Shown here: piece by piece, positions 1 through 9,100 of the stretch
How the letters are laid out: every line of letters starts with the position of its first letter
Numbering within the stretch: position 1 is the first letter of the stretch
DNA from: Flavobacterium luteolum
GTDB lineage: Bacteria; Bacteroidota; Bacteroidia; Flavobacteriales; Flavobacteriaceae
Direction of reading: 5' to 3'
Assembly: GCF_027111275.1 (NCBI RefSeq)
Contig: NZ_CP114286.1
Span: 1,736,001-1,800,000 of the forward strand
DNA length: 64,000 nt
Program-made: the position numbers and the translations under genes
The notes under the pieces: model-generated
Told to the model about the DNA's origin: nothing
Database searches by the model: none
Seen by the model: only the letters and a program-made list of their open reading frames with translations

Positions 1-290
1 GCAATCTTTTTCTCTAATGTTTTATGAATATCTTGTGTTCCGCAGATAAAACGTACAGACGACATTCCAAAACCATGTGTATCCATTGCGTCTTTAGCCG
101 CTTGGACCACTTCTGGATGCGAAGAAAGTCCTAAATAATTATTCGCACAAAAGTTCAACACTGTCTCTCCTGTCGAAATTGTGATTTCAGCGCCTTGAGG
201 AGAAGTAATAATTCTCTCTTTTTTGAAAATTCCATTTTCTTCAATCGTCTGCAATTCTTTCTGCAGATGTTCTTTTATTTTACCGTACAT
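1..290 (-). CDS. kbl: Glycine C-acetyltransferase (2-amino-3-ketobutyrate CoA ligase), N-terminal part
   Basis: The minus strand from the ATG at 288-290 translates to about 96 residues and then leaves the window, so only the N-terminus is present; full family members are near 400 residues. The visible part contains the stretch NFCANNYLGLSSHPEV and later GFGMSSVRFICGTQ, typical of the alpha-oxoamine synthase branch of fold-type I PLP enzymes and closest in my recognition to Kbl, which uses acetyl-CoA and glycine or cleaves 2-amino-3-ketobutyrate in threonine degradation. The PLP lysine lies outside the window. BioF or HemA-type relatives share the fold, but the N-terminal extension and the GTQ..H segment favour Kbl. 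The next gene (373-3531) has the same orientation, 82 bases upstream. Confidence 0.85.
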   Translation of the reverse strand, partial: MYGKIKEHLQKELQTIEENGIFKKERIITSPQGAEITISTGETVLNFCANNYLGLSSHPEVVQAAKDAMDTHGFGMSSVRFICGTQDIHKTLEKKI

Positions 291-372
291 TTTTTATTTA
301 TTTAAAACGTTAAAAATTAACAACTTAACCAAAATTAAGCTTCGTTTTTTCTTTAACATCTGATTAATTTTT

Positions 373-3300
373 TCACAAATTTACTACTTCAATTTCTTCG
401 CCAATATACACAAGAGCCTTTTTTAACACCTTGTACCCCAAATCTTCAATTGCATCCTGATAGTCTTGAATTTGCTGCTGATACTTAGCATTAGATACCC
501 CTGTTTTATAATCCAGCAGATAAGCTTCTTTACTATCTAAAAACACAACACGATCAGGCTTTAAAATTCTCCCTTCTTTCTGAACAATCGTTTGCTCATT
601 TAACACAGTATGATTTCCATCAAAACACACACTGAGTTCCGAATGATTTACAATTTCTTTCAAGGTCTGCAGCACTTTATCAACTTGATCATAAGTTATC
701 AAACCGTTTTCAAGTGATTTTGCAACCGCCAAATCAATATCTGATTTATCTCTAACAAAAGCCAAAATTTCATGCACTATATTTCCATACGAAATCGCTT
801 CTTGTTGATGCGTTCCCCACATTAAAGCTTCGCGTTGTGCGATTTTGATATTTTTAGGATTCAAAACCTCTCTCACAATCGGAATCGATTTAACCATATC
901 GACTGTTTTGGAAGATTTTGACAGTCTAGTCTTATTTCCAAACTCGTAATTCAATTTTTCCTCATCATAAACTCCTGCATTAATCAAAAATTTAATAAAA
1001 AAGGAAGCCATATTATTTGGATACTCACCATCAGTTTTAGCTCTCAACGATTGAGAAATAACATACAATTGCTCTTCGGCGCGAGTCAGAGCAACATAAA
1101 GTACATTTATATTATCTAAAAGCTCTTCTTGCTTTTTTAAATTGAAAACTGCCGATGCACTTTCTCCAAAACCTTCAACTGCACTGCTATTATCAACCAA
1201 TGCTTTTGGAATCCCTAAATCTATTTCCTCAGTATCAAGCCACAATTTATCTTTTGGTTTTCGATTATAATCTTCATCTGCAAATGGCATAATTACAACT
1301 GGAAATTCCAAGCCTTTTGATTTATGAATGGTCATGATTCGAACAGCATTATTCCCTTCTGGAGACGGAATACTAAATTTCTCCGCATTCTTATCCCAGA
1401 AGATTAAAAAATCTGCAACTCCAGCTTGATTTCTAATATCTCTTTCTAAAACAATATCCAGAAAAAACTGCACATAGGCATTTCCTTCTGACGGAAGAAT
1501 AAATTTAGAAATAATAATTTCAACTGCTTCATACAAAGATTTTTTTCGAACATCTTCAAAAGAAAAAGAAACATCAAACGTTAAAAGCCATTCTTCAAAA
1601 TCTTTTTCAAATCTATGATTCATTCCCATTGCAATAAAATCATGGATAGGCATAGACAAATCTTTGGTTGAAGCTAAGAAATGTAAAAAGTTAGCTTTTG
1701 ACTCTAAATCTGAGCTATTATTTAAATATCTAAGAAGATGAATTATAAGACGAACTTCCGACGCATTTTGAATCATCAAAGTTTCAGAAGACAGCAGAGG
1801 AATTCCCTGTTCTGTCAAATAGTTTGCAACTGCAATTCCCTGATCTCTTTTTCTGGTCAGAATTACTATATCTTTATATTCAAAACCTTGCTTAACAACT
1901 TCTTGAATCATATTTAAAGTAGCTAAAACATACAAATCCGATTTCTCCACCACATCGTCTTCATCTGCAAAGTCATTTTTATCAATAATCGGAAGAAAGG
2001 AAATGTTTACATAACCGCCTTTTTTTGAATTAGTATTTTGAAAACTATGATTCTCATACAGATTTTTATAATCTTCATTAGAAAATTCACTAGAAATCAA
2101 TTTGAAAAAAGCATTATTAAACTCAATAACTTCGCTATAACTTCTGTAGTTTGTATCTAGATGTCTTACTACTTTTTCATGATGAAAAAAAGGTATTTCT
2201 TCTTTACTCAACTCGATAAATTGTTCTGCTTTTCCTCCGCGCCAGCGATAAATAGATTGTTTCGGATCTCCAACAATCATAAGAGTCCCTTTTTTTCCAA
2301 AATCATCCAAACCAGAAAGCGAATTATCAATTAGCGGAATCAAGTTCTGCCACTGCATTTCTGAAGTGTCTTGAAACTCGTCAATAAAGAAATTGCGATA
2401 ACGCTCACCTAAACGTTCATAAATAAATGGCGCTGGCTGATTTTGAATCTCACGGTGAATTATCGCATTGAATTCCGAAATAGACAAAACGTTCTGTTCT
2501 GATTGAATTTTTGCAAGTTCGTTACTTACTGTATTCAACAAAGAAAGCGGTGTAATATTTTTTAGGAAAGCTTTATAAAAATCTCTTTTTTCAAAATTTT
2601 GATAAACCTCTTTTAATATCTGAAGTAATTCTGGAATAATATTTTCGATTAAAGCTCGATCCTTTGCCGTTTTATTAATGGCAATATCTTCAAACTCATG
2701 AAAAGTTTTATTCTTTGGATTAAACTTTCCGTCTCTAATACTTTGCAAATGATTTGGAAAAGTTCCTCTTGAAAATGATTTTTGATCGATTCCATTTTTA
2801 TCAATTAATTCAATTGCTTTCGTTGCAAGACCTTCGTTAGTTTCTTCCAATTCTTTGCAAAGCGTTTGCATTTTCTTTTTAATCTCAACAAACTCTCCGA
2901 TTGTTTTGTTTTGAAAATGCAGAATCTCATTACGATTATTCTCATTCAAAACCAATCTTCCCGTATCGAGAATTTCTCGCGAGATATCCCAGCTTTTGTC
3001 ATCATCGGTTTTTTCCATTGTAAAATCGATGAGCAATTTGGTCAATGTTTCGTCTTCACCCGCTTGTGCAATAATGGCATCAACAGCTTCAACCAATAAA
3101 TTTTCGGTATCCAATGTAACCTCAAAAGTCATTGGAAGATTTAAGTCATGTGCAAAAGCACGGATAACTTTATGGGTAAATTTATCAATAGTAGAAATAT
3201 CAAAAGCAGCATAATTATGAATTAAGTGCTTAATAATTTGCTGTGATTTGGTTTTAATTTTAATAATCGAAAGTCCAGTATCGCGAGAAAGATCCTCCAT

Positions 3301-3531
3301 CAAATCGGCCGCTTTTGGAGACGGATCGTCTTTTGCAAATTCGGACAGGTTTCCAACAATACGGCTTTTCATTTCATGAACCGCTTTATTGGTAAAAGTT
3401 ATGGCTAGAATATTTCTATATGCATCGTTTTTTGGAGAAGAAAGAATAATTTTTAAATATTCTTTTACCAATGTATACGTCTTTCCTGATCCCGCAGAAG
3501 CATCATAAATGGAAAAAGACGGACTTTGCAT
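373..3531 (-). CDS. UvrD/Rep-family helicase-nuclease, AddA/RecB-like exonuclease V subunit
   Basis: This 1052-residue protein has the full set of superfamily 1A helicase motifs: Walker A SAGSGKT (about 12-18), Walker B IDEFQDTSEMQW (about 384-395), VGDPKQSIYRWRGG (about 417-430), TIHKSKGLEF (about 732-741) and VALTRAEEQL (about 811-820). The C-terminus adds a RecB-type PD-(D/E)XK nuclease: GNIVHEIL near 911, then KPDRVVF and LLDYKTG near 1005. ATP-driven unwinding coupled to nuclease activity in double-strand-break end processing is inferred, as for AddA or RecB. The AddB/RecC-like partner is not in the window and may lie beyond its left edge. The start is the ATG at 3529-3531, just before the P-loop. 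Length and domain order match full-size family members. Confidence 0.88.
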   Translation of the reverse strand: MQSPSFSIYDASAGSGKTYTLVKEYLKIILSSPKNDAYRNILAITFTNKAVHEMKSRIVGNLSEFAKDDPSPKAADLMEDLSRDTGLSIIKIKTKSQQIIKHLIHNYAAFDISTIDKFTHKVIRAFAHDLNLPMTFEVTLDTENLLVEAVDAIIAQAGEDETLTKLLIDFTMEKTDDDKSWDISREILDTGRLVLNENNRNEILHFQNKTIGEFVEIKKKMQTLCKELEETNEGLATKAIELIDKNGIDQKSFSRGTFPNHLQSIRDGKFNPKNKTFHEFEDIAINKTAKDRALIENIIPELLQILKEVYQNFEKRDFYKAFLKNITPLSLLNTVSNELAKIQSEQNVLSISEFNAIIHREIQNQPAPFIYERLGERYRNFFIDEFQDTSEMQWQNLIPLIDNSLSGLDDFGKKGTLMIVGDPKQSIYRWRGGKAEQFIELSKEEIPFFHHEKVVRHLDTNYRSYSEVIEFNNAFFKLISSEFSNEDYKNLYENHSFQNTNSKKGGYVNISFLPIIDKNDFADEDDVVEKSDLYVLATLNMIQEVVKQGFEYKDIVILTRKRDQGIAVANYLTEQGIPLLSSETLMIQNASEVRLIIHLLRYLNNSSDLESKANFLHFLASTKDLSMPIHDFIAMGMNHRFEKDFEEWLLTFDVSFSFEDVRKKSLYEAVEIIISKFILPSEGNAYVQFFLDIVLERDIRNQAGVADFLIFWDKNAEKFSIPSPEGNNAVRIMTIHKSKGLEFPVVIMPFADEDYNRKPKDKLWLDTEEIDLGIPKALVDNSSAVEGFGESASAVFNLKKQEELLDNINVLYVALTRAEEQLYVISQSLRAKTDGEYPNNMASFFIKFLINAGVYDEEKLNYEFGNKTRLSKSSKTVDMVKSIPIVREVLNPKNIKIAQREALMWGTHQQEAISYGNIVHEILAFVRDKSDIDLAVAKSLENGLITYDQVDKVLQTLKEIVNHSELSVCFDGNHTVLNEQTIVQKEGRILKPDRVVFLDSKEAYLLDYKTGVSNAKYQQQIQDYQDAIEDLGYKVLKKALVYIGEEIEVVNL

Positions 3532-3586
3532 AGTTTGATTTTTTTGTATTGTAAAAATAATACAATAATATTAAATGCCAATAATG

Positions 3587-3649
3587 AAAAATTCCAAATT
3601 CCAATATCTATTTATTGCGAATGCCTTAAATATTGGAATTTGGAATTTT
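3587..3649. repeat. Inverted repeat, family AATTCCAAATTCC, copy 1
   Basis: Left arm AAAATTCCAAATTCCAATA is matched by right arm TATTGGAATTTGGAATTTT across a loop of about 25 bases. Related palindromes occur at 19464-19510 and 34984-35027. It lies downstream of lspA on the minus strand and may fold in the RNA or end transcription, although no clean T-run follows. Confidence 0.75.
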
Positions 3650-3663
3650 GAGAATTTTGGAAT

Positions 3664-4263
3664 TTATGTGTGTTTTGGGAAAGCTCTTCTATTAAAAACC
3701 AAAAGTATGCCTACACCTGTAGAAATTGCAACATCGGCTACATTAAAAATAGCATTAAAGAATGCAAAATGTTTTCCTCCAAATAAAGGAAGCCATTCAG
3801 GAAGATTTCCTTCCCAAATAGGAAAATAGAACATATCTACTACCAAACCATGGAACCAAGTTCCGTATGGGGCTGGAGAAAAAATTGTCGCAAGATTATG
3901 AGTACTATCATCAAAAATAACTCCGTAGAAAACAGAATCGATAATATTTCCTGCTGCTCCAGCAAAGATTAATGCAATGGCAACAACTAAATATGTAGAG
4001 TGACGTTTTTTTATAGAGTCAGAAAGCCACCAGCCAATTCCGAAAACAGCAAAAATCCTAAAAACCGTTAGAATTAATTTTCCATATTCTCCAGGTATTT
4101 TTGTCCCCCAAGCCATTCCTTCGTTTTCTATAAAATGAATTCTAAACCAATCTGCAATTACAACTTCTTCGCCCAGAACAAAATTTGTTTTGACATAAAT
4201 TTTAGAAAGCTGATCAACAATTAAAACTAGAAATATAAGGAAATACGCTTTTCGTAATGACAT
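3664..4263 (-). CDS. lspA: Lipoprotein signal peptidase (signal peptidase II)
   Basis: This inner-membrane aspartic peptidase removes signal peptides from diacylglyceryl-modified prolipoproteins. The 199-residue protein has four predicted hydrophobic segments and family motifs in order: LIVDQLSKIYVK near 14-25, FIENEGMAWG near 44-53, GNIIDS near 105-110 with the first catalytic Asp, and FNVADVAIS near 173-181 with the second. It is somewhat longer than the roughly 160 residues of proteobacterial LspA, because of an insertion before the last motif that is common in Bacteroidota. A TATTTTTG box sits at 4283-4290 (minus). The order ileS, DksA-like, lspA is a conserved neighbourhood, here interrupted by the Roadblock pair. 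Many lipoproteins in this window would be its substrates. Confidence 0.95.
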   Translation of the reverse strand: MSLRKAYFLIFLVLIVDQLSKIYVKTNFVLGEEVVIADWFRIHFIENEGMAWGTKIPGEYGKLILTVFRIFAVFGIGWWLSDSIKKRHSTYLVVAIALIFAGAAGNIIDSVFYGVIFDDSTHNLATIFSPAPYGTWFHGLVVDMFYFPIWEGNLPEWLPLFGGKHFAFFNAIFNVADVAISTGVGILLVFNRRAFPKHT

Positions 4264-4301
4264 TTTATGATTTTTTGATGGGCAAAAATAACAATTAAAT
4301 C

Positions 4302-4330
4302 AAAAAAAACGCTCCTAAAGGAGCGTTAAT
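4302..4330 (-). terminator. Rho-independent terminator of the small gene at 4383-4598
   Basis: Read on the minus strand, an AACGCTCC/GGAGCGTT stem with a 4-base loop is followed by eight T. It is the first hairpin after the small ORF and separates that gene from lspA. Confidence 0.85.
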
Positions 4331-4382
4331 TCTTTTGTAACAAACTAAACAAGTTTATCTGCTAATCTAAACCGAATAAAGT

Positions 4383-4598
4383 TTACTTTTTCACAGCAGC
4401 TTTTGCCGGGGTTTTCGGGCTGTCGGAGAAAAATTCTGAAATCGACTTAAAAATCCCTTTGCTTTCTTTTCCGGCAGCCAGCTTCTTAGCTTCGCCCTTT
4501 TTTACATCTGCTTTAAATTTAACACGCAGTTTTTCAAATTCTTTCATTCTGCGTTCTACATCAGAGTTTACTTCTTTGAATTTCAATACTTTAGCCAT
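4383..4598 (-). CDS. Small basic protein of unknown function
   Basis: This 71-residue protein has no signal peptide or membrane segment. The N-terminal half (about 8-45) is rich in Lys and Glu and should form a charged helix. The C-terminal end is a Lys/Ala/Pro tail (SPKTPAKAAVKK) resembling the basic tails of histone H1-like proteins, but that is only a composition resemblance. It has its own terminator (4302-4330), which argues for a real transcription unit. I do not recognise a family and assign no function. Confidence 0.6.
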   Translation of the reverse strand: MAKVLKFKEVNSDVERRMKEFEKLRVKFKADVKKGEAKKLAAGKESKGIFKSISEFFSDSPKTPAKAAVKK

Positions 4599-4669
4599 AA
4601 TGTAAGTTTTTCGTCGTAAATAATTAAAATTATTACTGATTTGGTACTACAATGATACATAATTTAATT

Positions 4670-4677
4670 TATATTTG
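4670..4677 (+). promoter_or_regulatory. Possible -7 element of the Roadblock pair
   Basis: TATATTTG matches the Bacteroidota -7 consensus TAnnTTTG, 102 bases upstream of the ORF at 4779. No TTG lies at the ideal distance; the nearest, at 4641-4643, is 26 bases away. Confidence 0.3.
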
Positions 4678-4778
4678 TTAATAAAAATTAACACTTGTTT
4701 AGGATAGCATGAATTAATTTTTGAAAACGAATACCAACACAAACTAAATTTAACATTCCTCCCAAAATCCTACAAATC

Positions 4779-5135
4779 ATGAATGAAATCACAACTACAC
4801 TAAATGACTTCCTTGTCAGCACCAAATCTACTGCAGCATTAATTTTAAACGGAAAAGGAAAACTCATTACCTCCTTAAATCTTGACTATGGCGACAGTAT
4901 TGCCGCAATGAGCGCAGCTATTTTATCTATGAGCGAAAAATTCTTAATTGATTTAGAAAAAGGCTCTTTAAAACAATTATACCTAAAAAGCGCCGAAGGC
5001 GTTATTGTTGGAAACAAAATAAGCGGTTCTAACTTTATCGTTGCTTTTTCTAAAGAAGGAAGCAATCTAGCATTATTAATGCGTTCTACAGAAGAAGTTT
5101 CTGCTGAATTAAGCAAAAATTCACTATTGAAATAA
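4779..5135 (+). CDS. Roadblock/LC7-like domain protein (first of a tandem pair)
   Basis: This 118-residue cytoplasmic protein is a single alpha/beta domain. The pattern AALILNGKGKLI, an Ala/Met-rich helix IAAMSAAILSMSEKFL, the strand LKQLYLKSAEGVIVGNKI, and FIVAFSKEGSNLALLMR followed by a C-terminal helix matches the Roadblock/LC7 fold. Bacterial members such as MglB are dimeric regulators of small Ras-like GTPases. No GTPase is encoded next to this pair, so the partner is unknown. The second ORF starts 35 bases downstream and is probably co-transcribed, ending at the terminator 5573-5607. The family call is by pattern recognition and should be tested by a profile search. Confidence 0.7.
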   Translation: MNEITTTLNDFLVSTKSTAALILNGKGKLITSLNLDYGDSIAAMSAAILSMSEKFLIDLEKGSLKQLYLKSAEGVIVGNKISGSNFIVAFSKEGSNLALLMRSTEEVSAELSKNSLLK

Positions 5136-5170
5136 CATAAAATTCTATTAACAAATAACCCAAATGAACT

Positions 5171-5551
5171 ATGAGCAATGATTTTTTAAACGTGTTTTTA
5201 AACGAAATGAAAACTAACGTAAACGGCTTTATCGCTGTAGCAGTAACAGAAATTGAATCTGGATTAAGCTTTGGAAATTTAACTATCGATCCGGGTTTTG
5301 ACCCTGAATTAGCTGCGGCCTATAACTTAGAAGTTGTAAAAGCTAAATTGAGTGCCGTAAAAGCACTAAACTTAAACCAGGACATCGAAGATATTTTGAT
5401 TACGCTATCGAATCAAATTCACATTATCGATATTTCTCCGAACAAAAAATTCATGATCTATCTTGCTGCAGATGCTTCAAAAGCAAATTTAGGTATGACA
5501 AGAGCTATTTTAAGAAAACACAAAGCAGACGTTGAAAAAAATCTAGCATAA
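5171..5551 (+). CDS. Roadblock/LC7-like protein (second of a tandem pair)
   Basis: This 126-residue cytoplasmic protein has a layout similar to its neighbour: N-terminal helix, the strand pair FIAVAVTEIESGLSFG, a long helix (about 43-60), then IHIIDISPNKKFMIYLAADASKANLGMTRAIL and a C-terminal helix. The ANLGMTRAIL segment resembles the last strand-helix of Roadblock domains. It is more divergent than the first ORF, and paralogy is likely but not proven. An ATG at 5164 is in another frame; the ATG at 5171 gives MSNDFLN. A heterodimer or a GTPase-regulating complex would fit, but nothing in the window shows the partner. Confidence 0.6.
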   Translation: MSNDFLNVFLNEMKTNVNGFIAVAVTEIESGLSFGNLTIDPGFDPELAAAYNLEVVKAKLSAVKALNLNQDIEDILITLSNQIHIIDISPNKKFMIYLAADASKANLGMTRAILRKHKADVEKNLA

Positions 5552-5572
5552 TGATGTAACATTTTTACTTTT

Positions 5573-5607
5573 AAAAAACCGCCATTCATTAAGGCGGTTT
5601 TTTTTTG
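5573..5607 (+). terminator. Rho-independent terminator after the Roadblock pair
   Basis: AAAAAACCGCC and GGCGGTTTTTT pair around a short loop and are followed by a T-run on the plus strand, 22 bases after the stop of the second ORF. Confidence 0.9.
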
Positions 5608-5749
5608 TATTTACTCCTAGGTAATTCTACTTGTTTTATTCTTACAAAAAAAATCGACATTAAAATTAATTAATTTTGACTAGTTATAAATAATTTCTTT
5701 CAATAACAGCTTGTAGCTTCAAAACAAAGCTTCATCAAACATTAAACAA

Positions 5750-5780
5750 AAAAAACGCTCCTAAAATTAGGAGCGTTTTT
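5750..5780 (-). terminator. Terminator of the ileS / DksA-like operon
   Basis: An AAAAAACGCTCCTAA/TTAGGAGCGTTTTTT hairpin lies 25 bases beyond the DksA-like stop. A and T tails on both sides allow bidirectional function. The stem is nearly the same as the one at 4302-4330. Confidence 0.88.
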
Positions 5781-5805
5781 TCTATTTGATAAGATATTTT
5801 TATAA

Positions 5806-6186
5806 TTATCTCTGCAAATTTTTAGCTTCGATGCTCATTGTTGCATGAGGAACGATTTTAAGCCTTTCTTTGCTGATTAATTTACCTGTTACTTTACAAA
5901 TACCGTATGTTTTATTTTCAACACGGAATAAAGCGTTTTTTAAGTCACGAATGAATTTCTCTTGCCTGATAGCCAACTGAGAATTTGCTTCTTTTGACAT
6001 GGTCTCACTTCCTTCTTCAAAAGCTTTAAATGTTGGAGAAGTATCGTCAGTTCCGTTATTCAAATCGTTCATATAGGCACTTTTGATCAAATCAAGATCT
6101 TCTTGTGCTTTTTTAATTTTTGCTTGGATTATTTCTTTGAACTCCGCTAAGTCAGCGTCTGAGTATCTTGTAATTTCATCTATCAT
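5806..6186 (-). CDS. TraR/DksA-family protein without zinc-finger cysteines
   Basis: This 126-residue protein has an N-terminal coiled-coil-like helical pair (about 10-85, with acidic residues near the turn) and the C-terminal DksA globular signature YGICKVTGKLISKERL...VPHATMSIEAK. In canonical DksA four Cys bind zinc. Here only the first is present, the second position is Thr and the distal pair is replaced by His-Ala-Thr and Glu-Ala-Lys, so zinc binding is not expected. DksA-type proteins enter the RNA polymerase secondary channel and modulate initiation with ppGpp; that role is inferred. The gene starts 10 bases after the ileS stop and is co-transcribed with it. Confidence 0.85.
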   Translation of the reverse strand: MIDEITRYSDADLAEFKEIIQAKIKKAQEDLDLIKSAYMNDLNNGTDDTSPTFKAFEEGSETMSKEANSQLAIRQEKFIRDLKNALFRVENKTYGICKVTGKLISKERLKIVPHATMSIEAKNLQR

Positions 6187-6196
6187 GGTATTATAC

Positions 6197-9100
6197 TTAT
6201 TTTGAAATTAATATCATTGTTCTAATATCATCAAACTCAATTTCTGTGCCGTTTTCTAAAACATCCACAAAAACCAAATCATCTGTTAATGTCTCAGACT
6301 TAATATAGTCTTCATTTTTTGAAACTGCATCTTCTAAAATGCCATCTCTCTTTATCTGTACTTTGATCTTATCAGTAACTTCAAATCCTGAATCTTTACG
6401 GATATTCTGAATTCTGTTTACTAATTCTCTCGCGATACCTTCATTTTTCAATTCTTCAGATATTGTGATGTCAAGTGCAACGGTTATTCCGTTTGAATTT
6501 GCAACCAGCCAACCTTCAATATCTTGTGATGTTATCTCGACGTCTTCTAATGATAAAGTTACATTATTTCCAGAAATAACAATATCTAGCGTTCCCTGCT
6601 TGTCCAGCTGGTTGATCTGCTCTGGCGAAAAACCCTGTATCTCCTTAGAAATCAGACCCATATCTTTTCCAAAACGTGGCCCAAGAGCTTTAAAATTAGG
6701 CTTGATTTGTTTTACCAAAATACCCGAAGCGTCGTCTAAAAGTTCAATTTCTTTCACGTTTACTTCGGCTTTTACTAGGTCAGAAATCGCTTCTATTTCA
6801 GCTCTCTGATTCTCGTCAAGTACTGGAATCATTACCTTTTGCAAAGGTTGGCGTACTTTGATCATTTCCTTTTTTCTAAGTGATAAAACCAAAGAAGAGA
6901 TTGTCTGCGCCTTCTGCATTTTGCTCTCTAACGTTTTATTAACAAAGTTTTCGACAAATTTCGGGAATTCAGCCAAGTGAACACTAGCAAAATCCTCGGT
7001 TCCCGTCGAAGCAGTCAAATCTCTGTACAATTTATCCATAAAAAATGGAGCTACTGGAGCGCTTAATTTACTGATTGTTAACAAGCAAGTGTAAAGCGTT
7101 TGGTAAGCTGCAATTTTATCTTTAGCATATTCCCCTTTCCAGAAACGACGACGACACAAACGAACATACCAGTTACTTAAGTTTTCCTGAACGAATTCAG
7201 AAATAGCTCTTGTCGCTTTTGTTGGCTCGTAATCTTCATAACATTCATCAACAAATTTCACTAAAGTATTCAACTCAGAAATAATCCATTGATCGATTTC
7301 TGGTCTTTCGTTTAACGGAATTTCTGCTTCAGCATATTTAAATCCGTCGATGTTAGCATATAACGAAAAGAAAGAATAAGTGTTGTATAAAGTTCCAAAG
7401 AATTTGCGTTTAACCTCAGCAATTCCTTCAAGATCAAACTTTAAGTTATCCCACGGATTTGCATTCATGATCATGTACCAACGTGTGGCATCAGGACCGT
7501 ATTCTTCAATGGTTTTAAACGGGTCTATTGTATTTCCTTTACTCTTAGACATTTTAATTCCGTTTTTATCTAAAACCAAACCGTTTGAAACAACGTTTTT
7601 ATACGCTACTTTATCAAAAACCAAAGTTCCGATTGCGTGTAATGTATAAAACCATCCACGTGTTTGATCTACTCCTTCTGCGATGAAATTCGCAGGAAAA
7701 TCCTTGTTCCCATCAATTTTATCTTGATTTTCAAAAGGATAATGCCATTGTGCATAAGGCATTGCTCCAGAATCAAACCAAACGTCGATCAAATCGTTTT
7801 CGCGTTTCATTGGCTGGCCTGAAACCGAAACCAACGTAATTTGATCCACTACATTTTTGTGCAAATCAATTAAATCATAATTTGATTCAGACATATTTCC
7901 AATTTCAAAACCTTTAAACGGATTTTCTTTCTGAAAACCTGCTTCGATAGATTTTTCGATCGCATTGTACAATTCTTCAACAGAACCAATAAGAACTTCT
8001 TCTTTTTTATCTTCAGTTCTCCAAATTGGCAACGGAATTCCCCAATATCTAGAACGAGATAAGTTCCAATCATTAGCATTTTTAAGCCAATTTCCAAAAC
8101 GTCCTTCACCAGTAGATTTAGGTTTCCAATTGATAGTTTCGTTCAGGTCGAACATTCTATCTTTTACATCGGTTACTTTGATGAACCATGAATCTAGGGG
8201 ATAATATAATAACGGCTCGTCAGTTCTCCAGCTGTGTGGATAACTGTGCACGTATTTTTCAACTTTAAAAGCTTTGTTTTCTTCTTTTAAACGAATTGCG
8301 ATTTCAACATCTACAGATTTCTCTGGCGCTTGTCCTGCATCGTAATATTCGTTTTTAACGTATTTACCAGCAAGTTCACCAACATGAGAAGTGAATTTTC
8401 CTTGTAAATCTACTAATGGAACTGCATTTCCTTCTTCATCCAATACTAACATTGGCGGAACTTCCGGCTGTGCTTCTTTTGCTACCTTAGCATCATCTGC
8501 ACCAAAAGTTGGAGCTGTATGTACAATTCCTGTTCCGTCTTCTGTTGTTACGAAATCTCCAGAAATTACTCTAAATGCGTTTTCAGCATTTTGATATGGC
8601 AATACGTAAGGCAACAATTGCTCGTAACGGATTTCTACTAAATCTGCTCCTTTCGCCTCAGTTAAGATTTTGTACGGAAGTTTTTTGTCGCCATTTTTAA
8701 CATTGTCAAAATCAGCATCGTCTTCACTTACAAAATATCCTTTTCCAAATTGTTTTCCAACTAAGTTTTTAGCCAAAATCACATTGATTGGCTCAAAAGT
8801 ATATTGATTGAACGTTTTAACTAAAACATAATCGATTTTTGGTCCAACTGTCAAAGCTGTATTTGACGGCAATGTCCAAGGAGTTGTCGTCCAAGCCAAA
8901 ATGTGAATATCTCCAAAACCTTGTAAAAAGCTTGGAAGTGTTTCTGGCAAAGTTTTGAATTGTGCTACAATTGTAGTATCCGTAACATCTCTGTAAGCTC
9001 CAGGCTGATTTACTTCGTGAGAAGACAATCCCGTTCCTGCTTTTGGAGAGTAAGGCTGAATCGTGTATCCTTTGTACAACAAACCTTTATCATAGATTTG

